From Diphasiastrum complanatum (lineage: Eukaryota > Streptophyta > Lycopodiopsida > Lycopodiales > Lycopodiaceae): a stretch of 64,000 nt of DNA. Shown one piece after another: positions 1 through 11,125 of the stretch. The stretch is taken from the NCBI GenBank assembly GCA_029204225.1, contig CM055100.1:57288345-57352344 (forward strand), written 5' to 3'. Within the stretch, counting starts at the first letter, position 1. Each line of letters begins with the position of its first letter. Below the pieces are notes generated by a model. The model did no database searches and was not told the DNA's origin. It saw nothing but the letters and a program-made list of their open reading frames with translations. The translations under genes were made by a program, and so were the position numbers.

Positions 1-982
1 GGAGTACGCTTCCACCACTATCCAAGTATGAGTTTTATCATAGCTAGCAAAATATATCAGCACCTCGACTAATTCAAAGGCAATATTCTCCTCAAATTTG
101 ACTCATCTTTAACGTAGCTTTCTGCTTTCTTCTTTCCTATTGTAATCACAACGAGTTTCAAACGATTATTGAACTAACCCAATAATGTTAGAATGGCATG
201 GATTTGCCCTAACATATTCATTGAGACTATACAAGCCAAAGACTTTTTTTGTTTCTAAAACACGACAGTTTAAATAAATCGGTAATTTTTGCACTAGCCC
301 TTTCAAGTTTACACTAGTAATCAAGCATGAATACTCTTGGAAAGCATAAATATGCTCAAGGAATTTTGACACCATTACATGACTCATTCATGGGTCCACG
401 GGTTAGTATGGCATGGATTTTCCCTAATATTGTTGTAGGTGTGTCCTTGCTCAACCTAAAAGATCTTTCCATGAAAACAATTTGCACATGTTTAGCAAGT
501 GTCCTTTCATTGATTTAATATGTACTAAAAACTAATAATTGATATGGACTAATGTCTGTTACACTAATCAACATGGCTTTCACCCCGATACGATAATATG
601 GCGGCTTAGCCTATTTTAAATGAAGCCGTTAAGTAGCAATGCTTATTTTGTACATGAATAACAACTGACATTCAGCATTGACACATGTCTTCCTCACATA
701 CTAACTCACATGGTTCTGTGTTGTGGGATGGTGAATGTCTTAAGTCTTGCTTTTTTATTGTGCTTTAATGTACTGTATTTTACTTCTCAACTATACTTTA
801 CCTTGTTGGCTTATGAATAAAGGTTTCAAAGGGTTTAGTCTTGCTTAAGCAAGAGGAATTATGTGAATGTTTTACTCTCTCTCTCTTTGCATCCTTGGGA
901 TGTGACTATCATTTGGTTGGGATAGTATCAAACCTTTACCTTTTATTTATGATTCATCGGCTAACATAGGTCTTTTTTTTAT
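1..982. other. AT-rich non-coding stretch
   Basis: No coding region, RNA gene or structured repeat could be supported here. A 3' splice-like site (T-run followed by ATGAACAG) at about 970-988 lies at the left edge of the decayed coding frame that starts near 983. Confidence 0.4.
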
Positions 983-2395
983 GAACAGTCCTCAAGGTGG
1001 TTTCAAGATGTCGTCGCCTTAGGATATGGGGAGCCCCTTCCTCCTCCTTACCATTCTGTTCAGACTTTGATATATTGCATGATAAAGGCCACTACTTTAC
1101 ATAATTTTATTATTGGAACTAATCAGGCTACTTGTCTTGTTGAAGATAGGGTCTTATGTCTTGTTGATCGACTTGGTACTTTGGATTGGATCAAAATATA
1201 TCTAGATTTTGTTAAGAAAAAAGATCCCCTGACTACTGTGGAAACCCTTTTTGGTAATATTACTGCAATTGCAGACAAATTTCAAGAAGACAAGAGGTTC
1301 TTTAACTCACACATCAGAAAAGTTTTTGAGTGTCTAGATTAGAAAAATGGTAATGCTTCTATTGAGATTGCCACTCCCACTATCCTAGATGCACCTTTAT
1401 CTCCACACCTGCTTGTCTTTGTCGATGATCTTGATGAGGATAACGCATCACAACTTGAGCAATTCTCCCAGGAGATTTGTGAGATTGGTGACCTATCTGC
1501 TTATGAATTCTGCCATTTCAAAAGTTGCCAAATCCCTATGGTCCCCAGCCATACGATTGAATTCAAATCCGCCCTCACTTCCTTCAAGCTCTGAATCCTC
1601 CCCACTATGAATTTTCTTTCTCGCATACCTATTGAACTCTAGACCGTGCTTACTCACCTCACCAAGAAATAAGTACAAACCTATAAACTTGACACTCTGC
1701 ATAAAAACTCTTCTCTAGAAACTCCTATTGCTTTTGATACCATCATACGAATGAACAAGTTTGAACCTTCACGCTATTCTTTCGAGCAAACATGGGCCAG
1801 GGTCAGAGGACACTTTGAAACTGGTTTCAATCATATGCATCTCCATCAAGCCCGCATATGGAATCGGAAAAGATTCTTCTTCAAGTGTTGTTGTGGTGAT
1901 AAATACAAGAGTAACTCTGTTATCTAGTTTGACCACGCAGTTTGGTTCATGATGAATAATCTCAACAAATTCTTTCTTGGTGCTTCCCTGCAAAATCAAG
2001 TCAATGCCTTTTTTCTTTGGCTACACAAGCCAGCTAGAGATGTGGTCAAGGCCCACGTTACTTTCATGTTCATCTGCCAACACATGCTTGATGCCTCTGT
2101 TGAGTTATACAAAGATCCTAATACCAAGTTACTTGCCAACCTAGGTGATGCCGAAAATATTTGGAAAATTGAACGCCTCCTACAAAGACCCAGCTTTTCC
2201 ACTCTTCAAGATAAGTATTTCCAAAATCCCAATAAAAGAAGTGGCTCTTTTAATCTCAACAACCCTTCTTTGGTCATTTCTAGGCAAGGCAGGTATAAGA
2301 AAAAAACAATTACTACCACTAGGAAAAATGATGAACAAGGCAGCAGCTCAAAAATTGACCTACCAGTGAAAAAGTTAAAATTCTTCAGGGACTGA
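983..2395 (+). pseudogene. decayed coding region of unknown identity, about 471 codons
   Basis: One reading frame runs from about 983 to a TGA at 2396-2398 with no frameshift, interrupted by five stops: TAG 1340, TGA 1592, TAG 1640, TAA 1670 and TAG 1925. Each stop is one C-to-T change away from CAG, CAA or CGA, which is what deamination of methylated cytosine in a silenced copy would give. The open stretches have ordinary protein composition: a tryptophan/proline-rich start (GYGEPLPPPYH), an acidic middle and a lysine-rich C-terminal tail (KKKTITTTRKNDEQ). A possible 3' splice site precedes it, so it may be a downstream exon. I do not recognise the family. It could be the gag-like part of a retroelement or a captured host gene. 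The continuous frame is seen directly; the decay mechanism is inference. Confidence 0.45.
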
Positions 2396-2984
2396 TATGG
2401 ATGCAAGGTTTTGAGAAAAAGGAAAAGAGGAATATCGTCACAAATCCAGTCAGCCGACTACAACTCAGAACTAGTAGCAACAAGGGGAAACCTTTTTTAC
2501 ATTTCTGCTATCCGTGTGAAACATTTACGCTCACATTTTGCTACCGTTATTTGGTATTGTTCATGACTCTTTGATATTACATTCGGCTGGTCTTATCTTT
2601 CTAATGTCAAGCATGAGTGGTATTTTCATTATGACGTCTTTTGTAACTTTGAGATTGAGAATATGCAACAATGTAGTTGTTCTATGTCTAAATGCTTTAA
2701 TAATTTTATTTCGAACAAATTTGATCATGTTGTGTCTACAGACTACGGAATTATTAGAAGTACTTTTCTTAGACAAACTTTGGAAAAGGGCTTGAATCAT
2801 ATCTTTCCTCAAGTAACATATATTAGTAGTATTTCTTTTTAACTCTACCATGGTTGGTTTAAGCTCATGAAATTATTACCTAAGTAGAAAAGTCTAGAAA
2901 ATGATACTATTAATAAGCGTGCTTCATTTTGCAAACAAGACGCTTTAAAATTTCTTAAAACAGAAAAAGACTTCTCCGGTTAAA

Positions 2985-3374
2985 TTGACTGAAGCTCACA
3001 ACGGACACCTATGGCTTACCAAACACTTGTATGTCAATTACCCTTTAAAAAAGTTATATATGATTTTGGTAGATGTGGCTGGCACTGGATTCACCATATT
3101 ATCAGATGGTGGGTTAGGTGGTGGATCAGATGGATTAGATGGATCAGACGACTCAGAACTATGTTCAGATGGTGTAGATGTAGATTCAAATGAAGGCTCA
3201 CGCCCTTGTTCAGATTCTGGCTATGATGGTGGATCAGGGTTTTGTTCAGACTCGGATTCAAAATTGGAATCAAAATTGTGTTTCGAAGATGAAGATTCAA
3301 ATGGATTTGGTGAATTAGCAAGGTCTTGCTCAAATGAATTTACAAGTGCTATGGAAGTGTGTAAAGATTATTAA
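2985..3374 (+). other. Gly/Ser/Asp-rich open frame, doubtful
   Basis: A 129-codon frame whose central part is built from short GGSDG and CSDS-like runs followed by an acidic tail. The composition comes from an imperfect GGTGGATCAGATG-type DNA repeat at about 3110-3250, so the openness of the frame may only reflect that repeat. It could be a low-complexity segment of a retroelement protein. No domain is recognisable and no promoter or splice context was found. Confidence 0.15.
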
Positions 3375-3584
3375 ACGCTTCAAGACTTAATCTAGTTCTT
3401 ATTGGTGAATTTCGCAGATTCTTGAAATACAAATTGCGTGCCTTTCTATAAGCTTATAATCGTTGTGCTCGTTCTAAATGTTTCTGCTCAATAGTTGTAT
3501 GTGGCTAATCTCTTGGCATATATTACATGAATAAGATTCAGCTGACTTAGTTCACTTAAAAATCATGAAAGACAAAAATTCGTT

Positions 3585-3603
3585 TCCCCGACAATGGTGC
3601 CAA
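3585..3603 (-). promoter_or_regulatory. Gypsy-type primer-binding site next to an LTR end
   Basis: On the minus strand this reads TTGGCACCATTGTCGGGGA, a close relative of the TTGGCGCCGTTGCCGGGGA block that follows the 5' LTR in many plant Ty3/Gypsy elements. It is preceded (minus strand) by ACCACATAAC, a plausible LTR end. The LTR would extend to higher coordinates (past 3604) and the internal region to lower ones. No matching second LTR was found. Confidence 0.55.
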
Positions 3604-4314
3604 GTTATGTGGTAGCCTAGTCATTATAGATTTCCACAAAATCTGTAAATTATGTAGTATAAAAAGTTTTATCGTTCTCCAAGAGAAAGAGAAATCTCCT
3701 CTTTTGAAGTATAAGTGTACAAAGAGTAATGAGTAGATGATGAATGTAACATTCAAGACAGAATACTACAATGACATATCTGGTTATTCAAAGATATTGA
3801 GTAGATTGACGTCCAGAAACACCAATATGAAACAATTTGGTCAAGGCCTGAGAATATATGAGATACTTTATCTTCCAGGCAACAGGATAATCAAACAGCA
3901 ACTTATCTGACAGAGGTTAGCGACTACATTCTACAAAACAGAATCTGATAATCATTGATTTCTCTTGATGAGCGCCAAAAGATTAGTTCTTATCACTGAG
4001 AAGCAATCAAAACAAAACGACAATTATGTTCTTTATTAGAGCACATAAACTCATTCAGAAATAAAAGAAGTCCCGATTATGTGAATGCTTGTCAGCTTCG
4101 ACTAATTCCCTGCACACAAACAGTTAGAATTGACTCTTCAAAGATGTCGCCTGTAAATTCACATTGGAAACTGGAATTCAGTATGAGATGGAAAGAGTGC
4201 AGCAGACATACTTGTATCAAGTCAATTACAGAAAAACTCAGAGTGTGTTTGCTCGCTTGATAAGAAATGTTACTGTATAGATAAAGGGAAAGGAATGCAC
4301 AAGCTTAAGAGAAA

Positions 4315-4450
<136 letters not shown>

Positions 4451-4699
4451 AGTGAAAATCTGCTTACATACAATGGCACTGGTGTTTTTCTTATAAAGAC
4501 TTACCCAGGCCTAAGGCGTCGTTCTCCAATCGTTAGAGTATTGATTGGGAACAGTTACATGTCACTCTAAGACATCGCTTCAAACGTTGTGAGTCTTAAA
4601 TGCAATGTATTTCTAAAGTGCAAATAGGCCTTTACATAGATTTGGGCTTTATCGCATATTTACATACACAAAATTTGAAAATTTTACACTATATACACA

Positions 4700-5436
4700 A
4701 TTAATTGATCAATGTGGAATTATAGGCCTCCACAAGATTTCTTGGCAGAAGTCTTGTAAAAAGGTGATGACTTTGTAGAGCTCTGACTTGAAAAATCATC
4801 TCTAATCTTTCCTTTACCTTTTTCCAATAAAGGTGATACATCCACATGGTCACTAATTTTTTGATCAACCGTCGAAACTGTCTCATTGAGTGGGTTTTAC
4901 CATTTCAAAACCGTGTTATAATGTTCTTTAGCTCTTTTTTTTTTTTAGAGTTATTGGTCCTATAGACTTCCCTTCTTTCAATATAACTGCTTCCGACGAT
5001 TGTATTGGTAGCTCATCAAGAATATTTCGAACTCCAAACCTCATAGGATCCATATGATTTAAGATTTGTTCGTCAATGGGTTCTGCATTCTCATCATAAT
5101 ATAAAGCATGACTTACAAGAATAAATTTATCTTCAATTGGATCCGAAATTTGATGGGTTGATATGAATTACTTGCGCAACTCGTAACCATGGGCATCCCA
5201 ATACTATATAATAAACTAATGTCGCTTCCAATAAGTCCATTATTACAAAAGTAATGACAAACTAGATACTCTCAATTTTAACTTGTATGTATTCCACTAT
5301 ATCTTTAGGACGCTGATCAGCTAACTTAATTGCAAAAGTCGTAAGCTTCGTCCTTGTAAGACCCCATTTAGAATATAACTTTGTAAAAATAAAATTGACT
5401 CATGAGCCTCCATCTATCAATGTTGCCTCACGATCA
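4700..5436 (-). pseudogene. Ty3/Gypsy gag-protease remnant
   Basis: Minus-strand translation around 5426-5130 gives, across frame changes, ATLIDGGS followed by VNFIFTKL, then KLADQRPKD and LGCPWLRVA. This is the layout of the retropepsin-like aspartic protease of plant Gypsy elements: a D-[ST/G]-G active site, a later LADQR-type strand and the I-L-G-R-P-W-L flap end. The catalytic triad position reads DGG rather than DTG/DSG, a form seen in some plant Gypsy copies. Downstream on the same strand (5060-4700) a fragment with FGVRNILDELPIQSS continues, with stops. No reverse transcriptase or integrase is visible. The fragment is broken by several frameshifts and cannot be functional. Confidence 0.55.
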
Positions 5437-5439
5437 AAA

Positions 5440-6620
5440 TGTTTTATGTTGAATTGATAAGGTGATATTTCTTTGTTCACTCTCCCAGGCAGCCCCCACA
5501 TTGAGTACTTCGTTTGAATTTTCGAATCCGACACAATATAGTGGTTCCCTATGGAGTTTTGGGTTAGTTTTAATCAATCTTTCAATATCCATCTTACGTG
5601 CACCACATTTTGTTGTCAAATACTTTTTTGCAAAAATCAAAATTAAGTACATTTTATTTTAGCCAACATATTTGAAGTCGTGCTAACTTACCCCAGTTGT
5701 CTATTAATAGCATATCTGTCATTTACTTGATTCACTTGAGTGCCTTTGTCACTAGATTCATTTGAATACAATCCGCCTCCAGACGATAAGCTGCATGCAT
5801 GCACAAACATGAATAACTATATAAGATTGGTTGAGTTCAAAATATGTCAATTTTTATACATTAGCTATACAACATTCATTCCTATATATTGTTTCTTACT
5901 TGTTTAAAATTAGTTAATTCTTATCAATTATCTCTTAGACTATGTTGATGCTCATATGCTGAGTTTAAATTATGTTGATTAGACTTATACAGTGTTTCTT
6001 ATTCATTCAGTTTAATTTAGATAATTTGTATACACTACTTATTATGTGTGCGTGTTGTAGCTTGTCAATGTAAACCTTACGTTCAAGAATGTAGATCGCC
6101 TTGAATGTCACTTAAAAGATGCAGTTCATTAGTGAAACAAGCTAATAGTTTTCTTTGATTGCTTATTCTCTATTTGATTATTTTGCAATCTATCGAAATC
6201 TGACACATAGTAACCACTTATCCATCAAACATCCATCAGTTGATTCATTATGCTACTATGAATGGCATGTTGCAATGGATATAACAAAAAACCTTCACAT
6301 TGCAAGCATAGGGAAAACTTCATAAAGAAATGTCTTCCACAAAGAACACAGTAAAATATTCCTCATTCTGTATGAAACGGATTTTATTTATTGATGTTCT
6401 ATTGCTAAAAAAAAAATTACAATTAAATTACAAATGTGTTCCATTGACATGGAAAGGAACTTAGGACGCAAAAAACATCAAAATTTGTATGTATGATTCA
6501 CAATCTCACATATGAGTCTAGTATAGCATACCATACGAGTGTAGTATGATATAACATACCATGTATTATGAATGAGAAATCTAGTATGCAGCATTTTAAG
6601 CTTCTTTAAGCTCTTTTCTT
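5440..6620. other. AT-rich non-coding stretch
   Basis: Nothing recognisable was found: no long frame with protein-like composition, no clear repeat pair and no RNA gene. Confidence 0.4.
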
Positions 6621-6621
6621 T

Positions 6622-6965
6622 GCAGCAGAGGCTGATGCATAGTTCAAACTGCAAAATTTGACATCACTTTGCTACAGGAAATACCTAGTTTTTGTCATGT
6701 GGTATTCACACTTGAGTCATAAGAGAAATCAAGGTGAAAAATACCCAAAATTTTGCAATCATCTGCTGCAAAGTCACATTGCCTTCTTTGCTTTGTAGCA
6801 GAGGCTGATGCATAGTTCACAACTTCACAATGCAAAATTTGAAATCACTTTGCTACAGGAAGTACCTAGTTTTAGATGTAACATTATCATGAGTCATAAG
6901 AGAAATCATAAGCGAAAAATACCCAAAATTCGGCAATCATCTGATACAAAGTCACATTGCCTTCT
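6622..6965. repeat. tandem duplication, two units of about 173 bp
   Basis: GCAGCAGAGGCTGATGCATA at 6622 recurs as GTAGCAGAGGCTGATGCATA at 6795. The following text (TGCTACAGGAA, TACCTAGTTTT, GAGTCATAAGAGAAATCA, AAATACCCAAAATT, CAAAGTCACATTGCCTTC) is repeated in the same order with scattered substitutions. It is a simple segmental tandem duplication of non-coding DNA. Confidence 0.85.
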
Positions 6966-7205
6966 CTAATGTAGACATGCAAGTAAAAGAATGAGGAATG
7001 CCAAAACAAGCCTCTTTCCGCTATGATGCCGAGAATTCGCCGCACCTCCGGTACTAAGGTCACTACATCCAACTTCAAAAAGTTAGGACTACTAGAAATC
7101 CCAAATCAGTGCACAAGCATCACAGATTTATAACAAGGATGAAGTTTATTGTCTAAAGCAGCATCAAACATTTTTTACTGTTAAAAGATGCGGAGGATTT
7201 ACGAT

Positions 7206-7224
7206 GGGGGGGGGGGGGGGGGGG
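7206..7224 (+). repeat. poly-G run, 19 bp
   Basis: Nineteen consecutive G residues. A second G-rich patch lies at about 7639-7664. Such runs often mark assembly-difficult sites and could form G-quadruplexes. Confidence 0.9.
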
Positions 7225-7337
7225 CTGGTCTAGGCCCTTCTTCCCTGTGAAGGTAATCGCCCAGCGATTGGCTTCACACCGCAAAAGGGCCTTTGACTAT
7301 TTCTAGCCATGAAACACGATTTTCGGCTGTACTGTAC

Positions 7338-7772
7338 ACATAGAATTTATGAACCCTGGACGGTTCACCACGGTTCTAAGAACCGTACGATTCTCGAAAT
7401 TTTTTGAGAAAAACCGTGGTGAACCATACAATTAATTAATTAATCAATTAATTTTTTTTTAAGTTTCCCACCCCAAAAAATAGCCTAAAAAAATTAGGGA
7501 GTGGATGCAGAATTAATACAGAATTAGTACAGTACAGTAGAGTAGCATACAATAGCAAACAAAGTACAGTAGCCAAAAAATACCCGAAATCTGTGAAATG
7601 AGGACCAAAAATGCCTTGGGAAGGGTTCTTTTTTTTTTGGGGGGGGGGTTGGGTGGGGGGCGGGGCGTAATTAATTAATTATAGGAACCGCACCACGGTT
7701 CATGAACCCTGGTACGGTTCATCCCACGGTTCCAGGACCCACTGTTCTGAGAACCGTGGGTTCTATGACTCT
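7338..7772. mobile_element. MITE-like foldback element with GAACCGT subrepeats
   Basis: Both ends carry clustered, oppositely oriented copies of GAACCGTGGTGAACC-like motifs. On the left: GGTTCACCACGG and ACCGTGGTGAACC. On the right: ACCACGGTTCATGAACC and GAACCGTGGGTTCTATG. The outermost parts (CATAGAATTTATGAACCC and, reversed, CATAGAACCC) match each other. The middle is AT-rich with ATTAATTAATT on both sides and no coding capacity. This fits a small non-autonomous inverted-repeat transposon. No clear target duplication was identified, so the exact ends are approximate. Confidence 0.5.
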
Positions 7773-7820
7773 ACACTTTCTACATGAACTCTATAATATC
7801 TTTAACATGAAATAGTGGAA

Positions 7821-10114
7821 TTACCTTCCTTGGTATGCACAGTTGCCATAACCTGCACACAAAAATCAAACGCCTCAATATAGGAAAGGTACTGATATGA
7901 TTTAGCAGTATTTGAATGCAATGGAATTGCACTGCCACAGAGCATTTAGACATAAGAGTGCAAATCTTTCTCTGTTTTTCTCTCCTGATCCCGAACTATT
8001 TGACAGGGAATCACAGAGCTCAGAGCTTGATAGCAGACATCATTGTAAAAACCCATAAAGGTTGAGAATATATTTCATTCATCAAAATAAGCATTGTAGT
8101 GAAATTCCCCAAAAAAGACCAAAAGTGAACTTTTTTTTGTCATACAGAAAAGGAAAGTGTACTCACTAGGATCAGTACTGGTAATGGTGGCCATGCCTGA
8201 GAAAGCACAGGCACTTGGGTCCAAATTGTTGCTTTGATAGTAGCCATTGAAAGCATAGGATGCATGAGAAGACACTGTATCTGGAAGATAGCAAGGCTGT
8301 CCCGGTTGAATAGCAGTGCAATCTACATGACCTGGTCCACAGGCCCAATTTAGGGCTTCCTGCAGGGCAGTGAAACTTGAAGAAGGAATGGCAACACAGT
8401 AAGTCTGATTTTCTAAAGGAATTATGCTCCCTCCAGTGTTTCCCCCTTCACTGTAGCTTTCTGTTTTAACTTCAAAGCTGATATCATAAGCTTTTGTGCC
8501 ATCGGGTTTGAAAAGCCCCCAGTTCCTCTGTGATGACGGGCCAGGGCTCTGATTTTCATTGAATAGCTCAAAAATGTAGGTATCTATTTGTGCTCCAGGT
8601 CTCAGAGGAGTCCCAGAGCTACCGAGAACATGCTGAACAAGGTTTCCATTGTACCTGGCAGCATTGTTCATGTTCACAATCTCAGCCTCAGTGGCATCAC
8701 CCATGGAAGGCCAACCTGTTTCACTGACGACAACCTTCAGATTTTTATACCCCATTGCTGCCAGTGCAGAAAACACTGCATCTACTTGTGCATCAAACAG
8801 ATTTCGGTACAGAAGACCTGTATTGTTGTCAATTATTCCCTTGTTTGTTTCAAAGAGAGCATAATCTAACGAAATGTTGTTAATTTCATTTTTGTAGGCA
8901 TAGAAAGGGTATACGTTGATCATGAAAATAGACTCTGTTTGCGCTAGAAATTCCAGTAAAGGCTGCATAATGGAGGCAATAAAGACATTCTCAAAAGCTC
9001 CTTCAGAAGGGGGATAGGACTTCTCCAGCACACTCATAGAATGGGGTGTGGACACCTTCACCTTCTTGTCCAGACCCAATTTCAGCAATGCGGCATAAAG
9101 GTTCTTCATTGCAGGAACAAGAAGCAAAGGGGCTGCTTTGGAACATGTGATCACCTCAGACCCAACTGCAATGGCTACTATATTAGTGTTTCTGATCACA
9201 GCACCCACATTTCTGGTCACCCAGGACAATGCAGCTTCTTGGGACAGTGCAAGGCTGGGAATCTCTGGATTTGTTACACCAATCACCACTTCAAATGGTG
9301 TGTTTGCAAATGCCTGGAGCACTGTCTGGTCAGAATCAAAGAGCCTGACTTTACTCAAGGACTGAGACTTCAGCAAACGTACCACCTTCTGCGGAGGTGG
9401 CAAATTGTTACCGTTTCTTCCATAGCATACTCCAATCAAGCTTCCTCCTACAGATTCCACGAGAGTCCATTAAACTGTGCTCTACCTTAGCTACAAATAA
9501 TAACCCATCAGTCACCAACTATTTTAAGGATAGTTCTACTCATACTTCCTCATCAACTTAACAAAGAAATGTTTTGAAGCAGCTAAGCTCAGTATTGTAT
9601 ATAGAGATAAAGTGGCAAGTCTGCCTGGTCGTGACATGGAATGTTTAAGCAAATAGAGCTTCATTGACCAAACTGGAGCTCATGCGTTCCTGGTACTACT
9701 GTGCTTTTCATTCAGCTGGAAAAGCTCGAGTTCTTGAACTATTCAAGCTGGATAATGAGCCTAGTAACACTTTGTTGCATTTCAGGTGGACAAGCTTGCG
9801 TCTTTGAGCTACCCAAGCTGGATAATGAACCTAGTACCACTTTACTTTGCATTTAAATGAGCCTAGTACCACTTTACTTTGCATTTAGCTGGAAAATCTT
9901 AAGTTTTTGAGCTACACATGCTAGACAATGAGCATAAAAAGCAGTGAAAACACTTCCTATAAATGCAGGCTTTGATTTTTTCTCGTGACATGACACTCGA
10001 ACTCATCAGAGCTGAAGATTCTATACCTGCATTTGAATGACAGCAGTTGAGGAAGAGCACTAGCAGCTGAAATAGCATAAGAATTGAGGAAGGGAATCTG
10101 GAAACTGCCTCCAT
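7821..10114 (-). CDS. secreted glucan endo-1,3-beta-glucosidase, GH17 with C-terminal X8 (CBM43) domain, three exons
   Basis: Exons on the minus strand are 10114-10027, 9447-8167 and 7852-7821, joined at GT-AG sites (GCAG|GTATAG, CTGTAG|GA, CCTA|GTGAGT, TGCAG|GT), giving 466 residues. Exon 1 encodes a hydrophobic signal peptide (LMLFQLLVLFLNCCHSNA) and, as in related plant genes, is separated from the catalytic domain. Exon 2 holds the GH17 barrel: GVCYGRNGNNLP, the acid/base motif AVGSEV, MINVYPF, the nucleophile motif VVSETGWPS and FELFNENQSPG. An X8 carbohydrate-binding module follows (YCVAIP, WACGPG, DCTAIQPGQPC, YAFNGYYQ, ATITSTDPS) and is completed by SYGNCAYQGR in exon 3. The enzyme would cut beta-1,3-glucan (callose) in the cell wall or at plasmodesmata. 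GSE in place of GNE is typical of one GH17 subclade. The protein stops at TAA right after the X8 domain, without the Ser/Pro linker and GPI tail that many relatives have. Splicing at AG|GTAATT at 7825 could instead extend it. It is the only intact host-type gene in the window. Confidence 0.9.
9700..9940 (-). repeat. imperfect tandem repeat inside glucanase intron 1
   Basis: Units of about 60-80 bp containing AAGCTGGATAATGA, CCTAGTACCACTTTACTTTG and CATTTAGCTGGAAAA recur three to four times between the signal-peptide exon and the catalytic exon (intron 10026-9448). The repeat only enlarges the intron; no regulatory role can be read from it. Confidence 0.7.
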
Positions 10115-10625
10115 GCCTTCAGCACCAGCATGCAGTTTACAATGACATCACCAGCTGCTCCCCACACATCATCATCTTGCAGCTACAGACCTCAGCCCAG
10201 CCCAGGATTCTCTGTTCTGATAGTCCAACCAAAAGCACTCGTGGGATTCTATGGAGTTCATTTAAGCATGAACAGGCTCCCTCATAGCAAATTGAATGAG
10301 AAATTGAATTAAAGGATAGAAGGTGGAGGGAAAAACGTTTTATTGTATGAATGGTACGGTTTTGACTGGCGCCCCATTTAGCTCGTTGTTTGCAATGCAA
10401 TTTTTGTCCAGAATTAATAAGATATGTGAACAACTAGACATTCGTATACACACACATGTGTGTATATCATCTATATATACTTAAAAAAAAAGTGATTTCC
10501 GGGCAGCTCACGCTGCCCGTCACGCTCTCACGGGAAGCATGAGCTGCCCCAGAAACCCCCCACTGGCCCCCTCATGATTTTCTGCACACACGGGCAGCCG
10601 TGGGCTGCCCGTCACATTTGAATTT

Positions 10626-10669
10626 GCCCGCCCAACGTTGCCCGCCGTTGGGCGGGCAGGCGTTACTAG
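10626..10669 (+). mobile_element. Helitron-like 3' terminus (hairpin + CTAG)
   Basis: A GC-rich hairpin (GCCCGCCCAAC at 10626-10636 paired with GTTGGGCGGGC at 10647-10657) is followed after 8 nt by CTAG at 10666-10669 and then T. This hairpin-spacer-CTRR|T arrangement is the canonical 3' end of Helitrons. More GGGCAGC hairpins lie just upstream (10500-10530, 10580-10615), and a short TA-rich tract follows. The element itself would extend leftwards; its 5' end was not located. Confidence 0.5.
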
Positions 10670-11125
10670 TATATATTAAAACTATTTTAGAGAGAATGTC
10701 GCCATGCCTATAGCCTACTGTCACGCCTACGTCCCCCCTCTCATGGCTACCAGTCACGCCTAGGACCCTTAATGTCATGCCTAGGTCCCGTCTCTCTTTC
10801 ATAATGTCACACTTAATGACCCTGTCAGTCCCTCCACTAGTCTATCACTAGATTCAACAAATCATCATTAGCCCTGACCCTAGAATCTGTACCTGCATCG
10901 GAATACATTAAATAGACAATCACTAGCCTCCTAGAATAATAATTAAACCAATTATAAACAAATGATTAATGGATCATTGAAAAACATGTACGAGGAGAAT
11001 TATTACAATCTCTCGCCCTATTTAAGCACCGTAAAGATGAAAATTTTTCTTTTGAAATAATGTTCATTTAGAACATTTTCATAAGTCTTTCATTATGCGT
11101 TCCAGTATGATTTTTCTGCGTATGG

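Noticed and set aside
7206-7224. Functional G-quadruplex regulator of the glucanase gene
   Set aside because: The run is real in the text, but there is no evidence linking it to the gene, which ends about 600 bp away; homopolymer expansion is enough.
9447-9460. A GTG-initiated N-terminus for the glucanase catalytic exon
   Set aside because: This is the intron end (CTGTAG|GA). Splicing to the signal-peptide exon at 10114-10027 keeps frame and fits the family.
8588-9490. Plus-strand frames of 60-149 codons
   Set aside because: Antisense shadows of the glucanase catalytic exon.
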